Part shown: positions 42,068 through 54,439 of the stretch, one piece after another | Numbering within the stretch: position 1 is the stretch's first letter | How the letters are laid out: every line of letters starts with the position of its first letter | Notes under the pieces: generated by a model | Database searches by the model: none | What the model was told of the DNA's origin: nothing | The model's input: the letters and a program-made list of their open reading frames with translations, nothing else | Translations under genes and position numbers: made by a program | Assembly (NCBI GenBank): GCA_038049695.1 | Contig: CP142457.1 | Coordinates: 59,702,501-59,766,500 of the forward strand | Length of the DNA stretch: 64,000 nt | Origin: Cinnamomum chago | Taxonomy: Eukaryota > Streptophyta > Magnoliopsida > Laurales > Lauraceae | Direction: 5' to 3'

Positions 42068-43400
42068 GTTCAACTATAATTAAAGTTAGAAAATTTTGGC
42101 AAGAAAATTTTCTTCTGCAAAAGGATCTTTCAAGTCCTTCAGGCCACAGCCTCAATTTCCACATTTTCTAGTCCATATCGAGTATAAGTTGAAATCCAGG
42201 AGCAGGCCTGAGTCCTATTGGTAATTAAGGACCCTCTGAACTATAGAGCGGCATGCAGCTGATGGCTCGTAATAACTGCTTGTGCTACAACTTGCACTAG
42301 ATATAAAATACTATTTATGCTATATTTCGAGTTTTTGATAGGATTAGTTGGTTAAAGAAAATTTAATATGATATCAACGCCGACAAAAAAAACAACTTGA
42401 CACGAAGAAAGGCTTACAGACAAATGGACGACCATTGAATCTAACATTATTTGTATAGTTATATAGTACACATATATGTATTGTATTTTTAATTATATTA
42501 ACATATATAATATAGAAGTCAAACGAGTTGAGCCCTTACCGAGCCACATTAAGCCAAGCCAAACCTCAGCGGATCTAGCTTGAGTTTGGCCTAGCCAAAC
42601 CTCACTGCCTAACACTTTCATAACTCTTTAATCATAGGGTTGTTGCTGTGGTTAGTGGGCCTCTTCCCGCAACTCCCTCCAAGGATGCTCCGTCTAGCGA
42701 TTGATCCCCGGAAGGGTAACTTTCCTTCGGGTCTCTTGGACACTAGGCCAAACCAAGCTAAAAAAAAAAAAAAATCTCTAATTAAAGAGTTAGGATCTCA
42801 ATCAAAACTACTGAGACTCACACTGAGAGATAACCTTGGCCTTGGCTAGATTAGGTAAAAGGTCTCCAACCCCAGATATTAATAATTGTGGCATTAATAA
42901 ACATCTCTTAATTAGGAGGGTTTACTTGCATCTGCCACTAAATATTAGTTCTTGTTGTCTAGAATCGAGTGTCCCTCGGGAGGGCCAAAAGCTTCTGGAT
43001 TGGACTGGGCAGAAAATACTCTGGGTTATTAAAAAAAAAAAAAAAAAACTACTCCACTGCTTTTGTAAAAAATAAACCGTGTGAGTTCACAGGCCAAATC
43101 CTTTCTGAAGCGATAATCACACTAACATAGCAAGAGATTGCAAACTTCTTTTTAAGGAATAAGAAAATCTTTTTTTTAATATAATCTCAATAAAATATGA
43201 AGAGTACTGATAATAAAAAGTAAATCTGATAATACGCTGGGTATATATATAAACTATTTATCAGTTTAAAGATTGTAAAAGCTCGGTTGATTCCTCTGCA
43301 TGATCCATTTAGACAACCAACACAACCTTGGTAATCTTTATCATAACTTACTAATCTATCTATATTACAGAGTAAAAAACATACATATCATAAGAAGATC
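42068..43400. other. Intergenic, with two further A-tailed repeat candidates
   Basis: Segments ending in A-runs at about 42761-42774 and 43031-43048 look retroposed but no target duplications were found. No gene is recognised. Confidence 0.4.
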
Positions 43401-43412
43401 ATCATGAGGGTC

Positions 43413-43727
43413 TCAAATTTCTTTGATGGTCTCCAAACGCTTCACGACGTCTCTGGGAAAGTCCTGTCGTCCGTCATCAGCAATGGCCGCGTGACACTTC
43501 CCCCTCAAACACTGTTGCATGATGAGATGACCGATCTCAGCCTCGCCACCCTTTTTGACATCTGCCTGAGAGATCAACTCCCTGAGTTCTTCCATTCTCA
43601 TTCGAACTTTTATTCGAACAACGCTTGATTGTTGGTTCGTCCTCTCCCTGGGGTCATGCGTTGGCTGATGCTGATGAGTTTCATTGGCTTGGATCCGATT
43701 GTTCTTCTTGGTAATGCAATTGCCCAT
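43413..43727 (-). CDS. Small MGNC-type plant protein, 104 aa
   Basis: The start codon chosen is the internal ATG giving MGNCITKKN, because Met-Gly-Asn-Cys is a classic N-myristoylation/palmitoylation signal; an upstream in-frame ATG (43754) would add only a lysine-rich MQRKKKKKK. The middle and end read SSVVRIKVRMRMEELRELIS, then a polar block ending in RLETIKEI. The order MGNC, a variable polar linker, VRIKV.M....L.EL and a short conserved tail resembles a family of small plant MGNC proteins of unknown function. It is probably membrane-associated by lipid anchor. The + strand frame 43404-43628 overlaps it and lacks such features. Expression is not shown; it could also be a fragment. Confidence 0.55.
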   Translation of the reverse strand: MGNCITKKNNRIQANETHQHQPTHDPRERTNQQSSVVRIKVRMRMEELRELISQADVKKGGEAEIGHLIMQQCLRGKCHAAIADDGRQDFPRDVVKRLETIKEI

Positions 43728-43759
43728 CTTCTTCTTCTTCTTTTTTCTTTGCAAAATAT

Positions 43760-44930
43760 GCCTGTTATTGTTTTCTTGGGTGAGTATTGAGTACCATAGT
43801 CATCAAGAAAAATGGGGAGAGCATTAAGAGGATGTACGGTGTAACAGGTATACCCAACGGTTCAGTTGAAGTTGGGTCAGTTCTTAAATGCCATTGTAAA
43901 TATGAAGACAGACATGGTGCATGTTATTGGACGACTATGACAACGGTTTCTGCAACACGGTTCTATTAGCTGTTGGACAACTAACACTCTCATGTGGTGT
44001 CGGGAGATGCTTGTGAGATTATTTCACCTTATTTAGAGATAAGGTGTGGCCTCTCAAATCTATATCTATTATTTAATGCCAACAATTTAAATGTGAGGAT
44101 CTCATCCATGTTTCTCATAAGATAAGATATATCTCTCATATGAATATTTCTCCATATATGTATTTATTTATTTGTTTCACCACGGGATAAGGAGCATGCT
44201 CCCACGCCCGCAAGAAGAAAAACCCTAAACTGCGAGGTGAAAAATGCATGGTAGCCAACCAAATGGCTCTCAAGCTATATTTCCTCTGTTTTTTTCGATG
44301 AATAAAAGTTGGGTTTTGGTTAGGTACCAATGGGTCTAGTTGGGGTCATGTATGGTCACATTAAAGGCACTGGTACTCACAGTTAGAGGTTAAATCAAAA
44401 CCTCAGCTAATTAATACTTCAAAATGTCTGTTTTAACCGAATTTAAAGTTAGAGGTGTCAACCTTAATTATTCATGAATAGCTTCCAACCACAAAACAAA
44501 AACTCTGAATGAATAGGATCCTGTTTCTGTTCCACTTAATAACGTACACTAGTACAAATTAGTCATGCCTTCTCGATGCATCTATGACTAGGTCTTCCAT
44601 GGTGGCCGCCCTTTGAGTTACAATGGGAAAAGAAAAAAACAATATCACAAAATGAACCTATCGGGCGGGTCTATATATCAAATTTTAGATTAAAAAACCA
44701 CATTGTTGCTTTTCTATTTCAGTTTCCTGTTTTCAGGGAAAGGAGCTTATTTGGATGGCTAGCGACATTAATTGGGTCTGATATTTGATAGATGATTCAT
44801 CTGCCCAGATTCCTTTAATCTAGCTGTATCGGACCCCACCAACCTCCTGCATGTATCGTTTTCCACAGGTAAGCTCTACTAAATAAATTGCTATTTTGTA
44901 TGACAGAAGATTTGCCGGATCTTGTGATGA
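43760..44930. other. Intergenic, upstream of the small antisense gene
   Basis: No coding region is recognised. It may hold the promoter of the MGNC-type gene on the minus strand; no clear TATA motif was assigned. Confidence 0.4.
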
Positions 44931-44931
44931 A

Positions 44932-45114
44932 ACCCCAAGGGGTAGCTCAGTAGGCTTAGGACTACAGTCTTCACCCGGAGGTTGTGGGTTTGAAACTGTA
45001 CTACCACACTTGGGGCTACAGGGGAGTTTATCAAGCTTCCCTTTGGCCCAGAGGAATTAGTCTAACCCAACGGGTTAGGAACCCTCCGATAGCCTTAGAA
45101 AAAAAAAAAAAAAA
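44932..45114 (+). repeat. tRNA-derived SINE, best preserved head
   Basis: Box A ggtagctcagtaggcttagg and box B ggttgtgggtttgaaac are clear RNA polymerase III promoter elements in tRNA-like spacing. The family body and tail follow (cccagaggaattagtctaac ... cctccgatagcc), then poly(A) (45099-45114). It serves as the reference copy for the other SINEs in this window. Confidence 0.85.
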
Positions 45115-46324
45115 CTCCCAGTAATACAACCTTACCTATTACTGCATTGGAAGGATAAAAAATGGTATAATAGGGCTGAGTTATGAGAGTCCGGTTCCTT
45201 CGAGGCTTTAACTTCAAGAATTCCTTAGATTTGAATGGAGTGAAACTCCATAGTGAAGCCTGGTACTGGAAACCGAGATCTTTCAAAATAAAATCCTTCC
45301 CACTGTAAGGGGTGTTATATTAGCCTAATAGGACTTCATCCAGGGGCGTTCATGACTGGGCTGGGTTCAGGCATTTTTCACAAAATCCAAACCTGGCCCA
45401 AATATTAATCGGGCCTCCAGGCCTGGCCCGAGGGCCCAACTGGGGCCAAAGCAGGCTGGGCAGGCCTTGAGAACCCATTAATTGATCCTACCATAAGATT
45501 GGTCTATGATAGAAAAACATGATAATGAATAATGCATAAGATTGTGCTAATCATGTTTTTCTCTTTTTATATCATACTGTCAATCTAAGGGCGGGACTAA
45601 TGTCCATTGGGGTAAAACTTGGTGATACCTCGTAACTGGAACATTCACAATCCATGTGCACATTTAGTGTGACAAAGCCATAGATAACTTGAACTTAACT
45701 TATACTTGGCCGTTCAAGTGGGCTGAAGTGTGGGTAGTGGTTTTTTGACCCCAAGTCAAACTCAAGTCTAAGATTGGCCCTTGGACCATAGTTGAAGTCT
45801 CCTCATAATAATTATAAAAGGTTGGAGTCTTGTAGCCCAGTGGGTGTTAGAGAAAATAAATAAATACGGCTTATAGTTGAAATGGATCGCATGAGTCACG
45901 GGTCGTTCTTTTCTTAAGCCAATAATTAATGCCCGGCCCACACTAGATTGGTCTTTGTAACTGGATTACCGGCAAGTCTGCCTCAAAGACAAAATGGGCC
46001 TAGATCATCTACATGTTGGACTAGGTTTGTAGGCCTTATAACCAACCTTAAACACCAATGGTCTTGCCCACCAAGAACACTATGTGATTGCAGGAAGTGA
46101 TGAGTAGAGTCTTGATTAAAGACAATGACTACCATGCCAACTTCCAAGCCCGCAATGGCTACCCTGCCCATTATTCCTACTTCCCCCAGAAGCAAGCCGA
46201 CCCAAGCCAATTAGGAACAGGGTCAACCCAACTTAGGCCCAAACCAACTCAACTAAAATATAGACCGGGTTATCCCAAATCAGCCCTAATAAATGGTAAA
46301 ATATAAGGCTCCCTCAATGAGTCC
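45115..46324. other. Intergenic, possible hAT end near 45352
   Basis: caggggcgttcatgactggg near 45351 and the gcc-rich words after it resemble an hAT terminus, but no matching right end was seen. No gene is recognised. Confidence 0.35.
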
Positions 46325-46367
46325 CTACACTACTAGAGGATTGAGTATTGGCGACACCACTGGGCGG

Positions 46368-46389
46368 GCGACCGCCACTGGGCGGTCGC
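46368..46389. repeat. Left subterminal CACTA motifs
   Basis: gcgaccgcc (46368-46376) and ggcggtcgc (46381-46389) form an inverted pair 40 bp inside the left end. They match the many copies at the right end and are candidate transposase-binding sites, by analogy with the short subterminal repeats bound by TNPA in En/Spm. Confidence 0.7.
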
Positions 46390-46545
46390 AAATGCATACT
46401 TTTTTTTTTTTTCGTTCTTTTCCTTCCCTCCTTCTTTTCCTTTCGCTATTTCCGTTTCCCCTTTTCCTCTTTCCCTCCCGCGCTCCAGCATTTTCCTTCT
46501 CCCGCGCTCTCTCCCTCCTCGTCGTCGTCGATCGTCGTCGTCGGA

Positions 46546-46578
<33 letters not shown>

Positions 46579-46995
46579 GTCTCTCTGTTTCTCTCTGCAG
46601 TGAAGGAACTCGATCCTCTGTTTCTCTCCGCACCGACGGAACTCCGATCCCCTCCTGCCGCACCAGCACCAGCACGCCACCGCCGCAGCAGCACGACACG
46701 CCCTCTCTCTCTCTCCCTCCCCCTCTCGTTGCTCTATTTCTCTCTCTCTCACTCCCCGCCCTTCCTCTCCCTCTCGCTCTGGACTGTGCCCTACCGCCAC
46801 CAGTTCTCTTTGTTTCTCCTCCCTCCCTGCGCCGAAGCCGGATCTCTCTCTCTCCCTCTCCCTCTCTCCCTCTCTCTCTCTGTTTCTCTCTGCAGTGAAG
46901 GAACGGAGATCCCCTCCTGCCGCGCCAGCACCAGCACGCCAACGCCGCACCAGCACCAGCACGCCCTCTCTCTCTCCCTCCCCCTCTCGTTGCTC

Positions 46996-47038
<43 letters not shown>

Positions 47039-47117
47039 TCCTCTCCCTCTCGCTCTGCACTGTGCCCTACCGCCACCAGTTCTCTGTTTCTCCCTCCCTG
47101 CGCCGAATCCGCCACAG
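46390..47117 (+). promoter_or_regulatory. CT-rich duplicated leader of the CACTA element
   Basis: A polypyrimidine tract with CT runs holds two related segments of about 270-300 bp (about 46545-46840 and 46841-47110). Each carries ctgcagtgaaggaac, a caccagcaccagcacgcc-type block and ctgtgccctaccgccaccag. It ends cgccacag|gtactc, a good splice donor, so it is probably a 5' untranslated exon. Long open frames on both strands here are by-products of the CT repeats. Confidence 0.6.
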
Positions 47118-50100
47118 GTACTCATTCTCTCCCTCCTTCTCCCTCTCCCACTCACTTTATTTATGGTTGTCTTTGTTACATTACTTGATTATTGGTTTTT
47201 TGTGTTGTTTGATCTGTGAATGGGTGAGTGGATTATCGATGAATGAATGGGACTTTGTTTTTATATAAATGTTTTGTTGATGGCAGGGAAATTGATGGGT
47301 TTTTTGGTTTGTGATTTGGTTGATGTGTTTGAGATCTGTTTTCATGGGCTGATATAACCTCTAATTAGGGTTTAGAGGAAATGTTATAGTCCATCAGATC
47401 AGTACTAAGTGCCAATAGAACTGCACCCAAAACAAAAGGCCTGTAGCAAAAGTGATTGTTGGCCCAGAACTACAAAAATCCTCCAAGTGCTTGGTGGCAG
47501 GAGTGACTGTTGGAGGGGTTGCATTATTGCAATTTGAAGGAAGGGTTTCATCCAATGAAGATTTTCAGACAAAGAAGAATAAAATCACAACCACATAATG
47601 TATGGTTCTTCTTGGGAGAAATTGTGGTTGCTTCATTAAATAATTATCATTCAACAAAATCCATAATAGAAGAATGCGCAGTAGAGGAGAATCATCCTTA
47701 CAGTCCCTTTCTACAAGAACAAAGATACTTCAAAATGTTCAAGCAACCAAGTTTTCAAACTTAATTTTTATTGAACCCAAGTAAAATAGATGAACTCTTA
47801 GAACAAGAAAAACTTTATTTTTATGAAAAAAAAACAAGAATGTTACAAAGTCATTTTACTACTTTGACCTAACAAAAATATAGATAGAATAGGAATCATT
47901 ATAGATATAAATTTTATTAATTTAGAGAAGACTTGCAATAAAACATCAAGACAAATTATTTGGGAAATGCTTTCAAGAATATATTTACATGTGGGCACTC
48001 AGATTTGGCTGAAGCTAGGCCTACAATGAGGGATGTGATGAAGTTCTTGGATGGGGATTGTCCTCTGCCAGAAATTTCATCGAGCGGATGGAGCTCTCTA
48101 GTTGCATCTACAGTGAAAGCAGAGTTGGACTCTTCTAGTCCTTTCAGTAGTGCTAGTATGATGGAGAGGTCATTTTTTGACTCTTCATCCACTGTTGTTG
48201 CTGATTCACTCCTATCTGGAGGCCGTTGATGGTATTTAGGTTTTTTTAAGGGATAATGCTGTCTGTGTAAGATAATTAGCATAATGTTGACTTGTAATAC
48301 ATATGAGATGTGAAGAACTGCCAATAATTTGTACATGTTTTTGTACTAGCACTAAATCCTTCTCTCTCTGTTTTTTTATTTTTTTTATTTTATAGAATGC
48401 ATAAATATGAATTGAGTTCTTACAAACTCAAAGTCAAATGAGCTTAACAAAAGATTATTAAAAAGGTGAGAGTAAATGACATAAGGCAGGCTGAGATGTA
48501 GATGAAACTTCGACTTTCCTCTTATTTGAATCTTTGTATTGATGGCTGGCTGGCTTAGGCTTTTTTTTTATGTTCTTCAATCTTCATTTGATTCAATTTC
48601 CATTAAAGAGAAGGTTCTTTCATAGTCTTTTTTTTTTTATATATATTCACCTTTGATTTTTTGTTTTTAACCATTTAATAAAAAAAATATAAAGACAAAA
48701 TTCTTATGAATTTAATTACATGAAACAAAGAACCCCAAGTGCAATTTACACCAGCACCTAAAAATATTGGGAGACTGTAAGAGCTCCTTTACCAACCCAC
48801 CTTCAAATTCTTTCTTCTACAACAACTCCACAAAGTTATCACCAACCATCACCTAATACCAAAGTCATTCGCATAACTAACATTGGGTGTAGGAAGATGT
48901 TTTATTTAATTTACAAAGACCTTCAATACCAGAACCTGCACTACAAGATTTATGAGTATTTCAGAGAGATACTCAGATTTGTATTTTTGTTCTGTAAAAT
49001 TGAATTCCATCCAAGAAAACCCAGAATTCTCACACTTGTGGAACTCAATATTAAATGGTAAGATATTATAAAGAGAAGGCCCTTTTTGGCATTCTAGCTC
49101 GTACCTGCACCTTTGATGGTCATCCATTAAAGGGTGACCCTCAAAAGACTTCATACACCCATTGTCACCAGAAAAAACTACTCCATAATTAGAGTGTAGA
49201 TTCTCAAAGTTCTAGTTTGTAGTGTTATATTCTTCTAAAGAGTACAAAACAAACAGATGCATCCAATTCAAACCATGCAAAAAAAAAAAAAAAAAACCTC
49301 CACTTGTGTTTCCCTTATCTTCTTACCATAAAGTTTTTATGAACTGGGCACCTGTTACAAAGTTACAATTCGTCTTATGTAGCTTGTTTGTTTGGGTCAG
49401 TCCATTCCAAGGCAGTTTGTGATTTGGACAGCTTGGACTTTTTCGCCTGGTATGTCCCATATGTAAGTTGACAATAACACAAACCTTAACTTTGTGCAAA
49501 ACTAGCATGGAAGGGCTGCCCTTCTGGGCTTTTGGGGTTTATGTCCTTTGATCTCCACCTAGAGTTATCAAAAGGGTTGGGAAAAACATACTGATTCATT
49601 ACCTATCAGAATTCACCCAATAACTGGACGGGTTAGCTGGGAGAATGTTTTCCTAAGGTTGAACTCTAGAGCCAACATATGAATATTAGGCCCTTGGGTT
49701 AAAAATGGATCAGCAGTTGCCCTATAGGTAAACAGTTTGAGCTTGGACAAGCTTTAGACTAATGCTACCTGACTCCTGTCCAATCAAACTTGAAAAGCTT
49801 CTTCAAGTACTCATAGAGAAGGACAAGATCTTGCACACTATATATATATATCCGGAATAAATGGAAAGCTTTACTCTTTACCCCCTGTCCATTTATTGAT
49901 ACTATACTACTATGTAGGGGTTTTGGAATGCAATAAATTAGGACAAAACATAGGGACCATTTTCAGATTTTCCCAACAGTACTGTTACACACATACATGT
50001 ATAATTACATTCAATCACTTTCCTATTTCATCTTAAATTAAATCCCCATTTTGAGTTTTTTTAGAACAAAAGAACAATACCCAGACTTTCCTTACTTCCA

Positions 50101-50869
50101 GCAGTATGCTGCATGAAAACCAAACTGCCCTTACAAATTAGGAGAAAACATGAACAGTTGGGAATTTGTGTGAGAGAATAGCAATTTCATTAGATGCCAA
50201 ACATTGAGGGTTTTTACTCTCCAATTCATGCAATTTTACTTAAATTATAGGAGGGTGTTCTTGACTCTCCAATTCAAGATTTACTTATAGAAAATTTTAT
50301 ATTTGAAGATTTCATTGGTTGTGAACCTTTCATTATCAACTTATTCTATTCATTTGTATGCATTAGTGAAACTTAGACCCGTTCGAGAATTGTGTACGAC
50401 ATAAGTTCGGTAATCCTTGACGCGACGGATTGGGTCTTCGACTAGATTCGTTGTTCTTGTGATGTACATTCGAACTTTGTCGTATACAATTCTTGAATTG
50501 TCCAGTTCGGACAGTTTGAGAATGCAATTATACATCTTATACTCAATAGCTCATGCAAGTCTGATGTTAGACAGAGTTTCGGTTGATGTCCCATTGTTCT
50601 CTGGGTACATACATAGGTACGACTGATGTTGTACCTGTGTCGTGTACTTGGAGAACCACGCGGACATGCTGCCGAAATTTTGTTTGACTAGGGGACGAAG
50701 CATTCGAGTTGTTGAGTGCAAGTTGGATCGTGCATTCTCGAATGGGATAGGACCAACCACCTTGTAGTAAGTAGTTTGCAGTTTATGGATAGGTGACTTG
50801 CATGATGACACGGTACATTGGGTTAATTGTACTTGTTCATTTTAGACTTCCACAGAAGCACTTACGGAG
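47118..50869 (+). other. CACTA leader intron/spacer before the TNPD-like ATG
   Basis: A 3.7-kb AT-rich stretch without transposase coding. It contains a receptor-kinase-like fragment (47950-48229) and an unrecognised minus-strand open frame of 82 codons (48906-49154; HPLMDDHQRCRYELECQKG). Small AT runs occur near 49840. Confidence 0.5.
47950..48229 (+). pseudogene. Captured C-terminal tail of a lectin-type receptor kinase-like gene
   Basis: The frame reads CGHSDLAEARPTMRDVMKFL, then DGDCPLPEISSSGW, and continues through a Ser-rich tail to a stop at 48229. L-type lectin receptor kinases end subdomain XI with C.HP....RP.MR.V...LDGD.PLPE followed by a Ser-rich tail, so the match is in the right order and includes the natural C-terminus. 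No kinase catalytic core (HRD, DFG) lies upstream in the element. It is likely host sequence acquired by the CACTA element, in the same orientation as the transposase. The domain match is recognised by eye; acquisition is inferred. Confidence 0.65.
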
Positions 50870-53800
50870 ATGGACAAGAGTTGGATTGATTTACCGAATA
50901 GGATGTCTCGGGAATACATGGAGGGGATTAACCAGTTCATGGAATTTACCAATGGGTTTGACAATGAGTTCATCAGTTGTCCATGTAGAAAATGTGGGAA
51001 TCGGTATTATTACAGAAGAGAGATTGTCCGAGAGCATCTGATTCTGAACGGATTCTTGAAGGACTACAAGAACTGGATAAAACATGGAGAAGAGTATGTT
51101 TCCTGTCGCAGAGTGGAAATAGATGAAATTGAGGTGGATGATATGTCAGAGGCTGATCCGATGAACGTGATGTTAAATGATATCGCGTGCGGATTGGCAC
51201 CCGAATACTTCAGCGATGCGACTGAGGGGGCGGGTGGGAGTAATCCTCGCTCTGGTGCCGATGAAGAAGCCCTGAGATATTTTGAAATTTTAGACGATGC
51301 ACAGACAGAATTGTATCCTGGATGCAATGACTTCAGTAAATTGTCCTTTATTGTTGAGTTGTTACATTTGAAGGCATTGAACCTATGGTCTGACAAGTCT
51401 TTTGATATGCTCCTCCAGTTGTTGCATCGAGCGCTCCCATCCGGTGCAAAACTTGCTGAGTCCTACTATCAGGCTCGCAAGTTAACTGAAAATTTAGGCT
51501 TCACATATGAGACTCTGGATGCATGTCCGAACAATTGCATGTTGTTTAGGAATGAGAATGCCCATCTTGATAAGTGCATTGTGTGTCAGACTTCGAGATG
51601 GAAGGAGGACGGGGTTGGTTCCAATCGTCAGAATAGTTCTACAAATGTTATCAACCATGGCAAACTTGTGGCAGTAAAACAATTGAGATATTTCCCACTT
51701 AAGCCAAGGCTGAAGAGGCTTTTTATGTCATCAAATATTTCTAAACTGATGAGATGGCATGCCGAGAATAGCAGGGACGATGGTAAGTTGACCCATCCAG
51801 CAGATTCCCCAGCATGGAAAGACTTCGATCGGAGGAATCCAGACTTTGCCTTGGATTGTCGCAATGTGCGGCTTGGTTTGGCTGCAGATGGTTTCAGTCC
51901 GTTCAGATCCATGACTGGGGCAAATCACAGTACGTGGCCAGTTGTTTTGATACCTTATAATCTTCCGCCATGGATGTGTATGAAGCAACCTTTTCTTATC
52001 CTATCCACACTTATTGATGGACCAAGAGGACCAGGGGACAAGATTGATGTATATATGCAACCTCTGATAGATGAATTGAATGAATTATGGGCTGATGGTC
52101 TGATGACATTTGATGCCGAAGGCAATGAAATGTTTAAACTCCGCGCCGCATTATTATGGACAATCAACGACTTCCCTGCGTACGCCAACTTGTCGGGTTG
52201 GAGCACAAAGGGAGAGTTTGCATGTCCTTGCTGCAATAAGGAGAAGAAGTCAACTTGGTTGAAGCACGGCAGAAAATGGGCATACACGGGTCATAGGCGC
52301 TTTCTACCTCCATTGCATAGGTTCAGGAGGGACAAAGTGTCATTTGATGGGAGTCGAGAATATGGTCCAGCACCTCGAACAATGACGGGAGTTGACTTGT
52401 TGTCACAGCTCGAGCATGAGCAAATACGTACTGTGTATGATTTTCAAGATTTACTGGCCCCGGTGCTGCCTTCTATTCCCGGTGCAAGTAGAAGGCGAGG
52501 TCATAATTGGAAGAAAAAAAGTATTTTCTACGATTTACCATACTGGAAAGATAACTTACTCAGGCATAACTTAGATGTTATGCACATCGAGAAGAACGTT
52601 TGTGATAATATACTGTGGACCATTCTCGGTGCTCAGGGGAAGTCGAAGGATGGTGTCAATGCACGCCGTGACTTGGAAGAAATGGGCTTGAGAAAGCCGT
52701 TGCACTTGCAGTTGAGAGAGTCTAACAAGGCATACATGCCTCCTGCGCAGTACACGATGAGTAAAGATGAGAAAGATGTCTTCCTCTCAGTTCTGAAGGG
52801 TGTCAAGGTTCCTGACGGGTACTGTTCGAATATCGCAAAGCGTGTGAACATGAGAGAGAGAACATTACAGGGTTTGAAGAGTCATGACAATCATATTCTT
52901 ATTCAACAATTACTGCCTATCTCCATACGGAATTGTCTGCCTAAGAATGTTGTAGCGCCGTTGATTGAATTTAGTAACTTCTTCAGACAACTTTGTTCTA
53001 GAGTTCATCGAATTGATGAGTTGAATGGTTTGCAAGAGAGGATTGCTGTGACGTTGTGTCATTTAGAAAAAATTTTCCCACCTGCATTTTTCGATGTCAT
53101 GGTTCACTTGACCATACACTTAACCAGTGAAGCCCTGCTTGGTGGCCCCGTCCAATTCAGATGGATGTATCCGATCGAGAGGTATATGAACACATTGAAG
53201 AGATATGTTCGCAATAGAGCTCGTCCGGAGGCATCGATAGCAAAGGGGTATCTGATGGATGAGTGCACAAATTTCTGCGCAGCATATCTTAAAGAGAATA
53301 TTGAAACAAAGTTAACTAGGCCCTCGCGGATTAATGATGGTCCAGTTGGGGATGGCACGCCATTTGATCTTAACAATATTGAGTGGATTCAAGCTCACCG
53401 GTGGGTGTTGTTCAACACCCCATCTGTTGTGGCTTTCACTCGGTAAGTGATCACTCATTTATGCGTGTAACTTGTCAGTTTTTTGCCTAAAACATCACAC
53501 TTGTCGTTAACACGTATTATGCATCGCAGGACACACATTGATGAGCTGAAACGGGACATGCCTCATGCTACAGAGAATGAAATTCATCAGTCTCATTATC
53601 AGTCATTTCATGAATGGTTCAAGAATCACGTATGTACTCAATCATTAGGAGTAGTTTCACTTGTTCTTGTCATATTACTTTCATGTAGTGATATTCACTG
53701 ATTACATGCATTGCGTAGGTATGTAGCTTACGAAGAACGGGCGATTCTTATTTGACTGATGAAATGAACCAGTTAGCTGATGGCCCATTTATAACGGCCC

Positions 53801-54330
53801 GACGTTACACAACTTGTGATGTCAACGGCTTTCGATTTCGCATCAAGGATGTAGATGAGAAACGAGCGACGCAAAATAGTGGGCTCGGTTGTCCATCCGT
53901 CGATGCTGGTTACTATTATGGCCGGTTGAAAGATATTGTTGAAGTTGTGTATAATCACGGGCTAAAGTTTCTATTGTTTAAGTGTGATTGGGTGGATCCC
54001 ATCCGAGGGGTGAAAACAGATAATTACCAGTTTACACTGGTAAATTTTAACAATTTGTTATACCGTGATGATCGAATAAGTGCCGAACCGTACATTCTGT
54101 CTTCAATGGCTGAGCAAGTCTACTATGTTAGAGATCCAAAAGATCCTAACTGGCAGGTTGCAGTTAAAATGTCAAGGAGGGGAGTGTATCAGATTGAATG
54201 TGATGAGCCAGATATTGATGCATTCGCCCAACAAGAACTTGACCAGAATACAGTTGTTCAACATGATGAAGATATTAATTGGGTTCGGGAAACCATTGAT
54301 GGAGATACAGTTGACTTACATGACCAATAA
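50870..54330 (+). CDS. TNPD-like CACTA transposase (Transposase_21), 3 exons
   Basis: The CACTA transposase cuts element ends. Exons 50870-53442, 53530-53629 and 53719-54330 have GT/AG borders and give an open frame of 1094 codons. The N-terminus MDKSWIDLPNRMSREYMEGI with CPCRKCGNRYY is the Transpos_assoc finger domain. The centre has the Transposase_21 core (FSPFRSMTGANHSTWPVVLI, GPRGPGDKIDVYMQPLIDEL, CPCCNK). SNFFRQLCSRVHRIDELNGL through RWMYPIERYMNTLKRYVRN is DUF4218. The last exon holds DUF4216 (FLLFKCDWVDPIRGVK, YVRDPKDPNWQV). Length and domain order are as in full plant TNPD proteins. No stops or frameshifts were found. The TNPA-like gene follows 110 bp downstream. Confidence 0.93.
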
Positions 54331-54439
54331 ACGGTTGGGAACTTTTTCAGTAATGTTAAATTTTAGTGTAAATACTTTTTAAATGTTAATTTCAATTATC
54401 TTGTTTAATGAAATTTATCTTACAAACATTTGAACAGAT

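Noticed and set aside
45351-45480. hAT left end (caggggcgttcatgac)
   Set aside because: No matching right terminus in the following kilobase, so it was not called as an element.
46325-47268. Several overlapping long open frames on both strands (up to 306 codons)
   Set aside because: They arise from CT/GA dinucleotide repeats, which lack stops in most frames. The Arg-Glu and Ser-Leu translations are low complexity and the region looks like an untranslated leader.
51064-53376. Minus-strand open frames opposite the TNPD-like gene
   Set aside because: Shadows of a well-supported sense gene; no domains seen.
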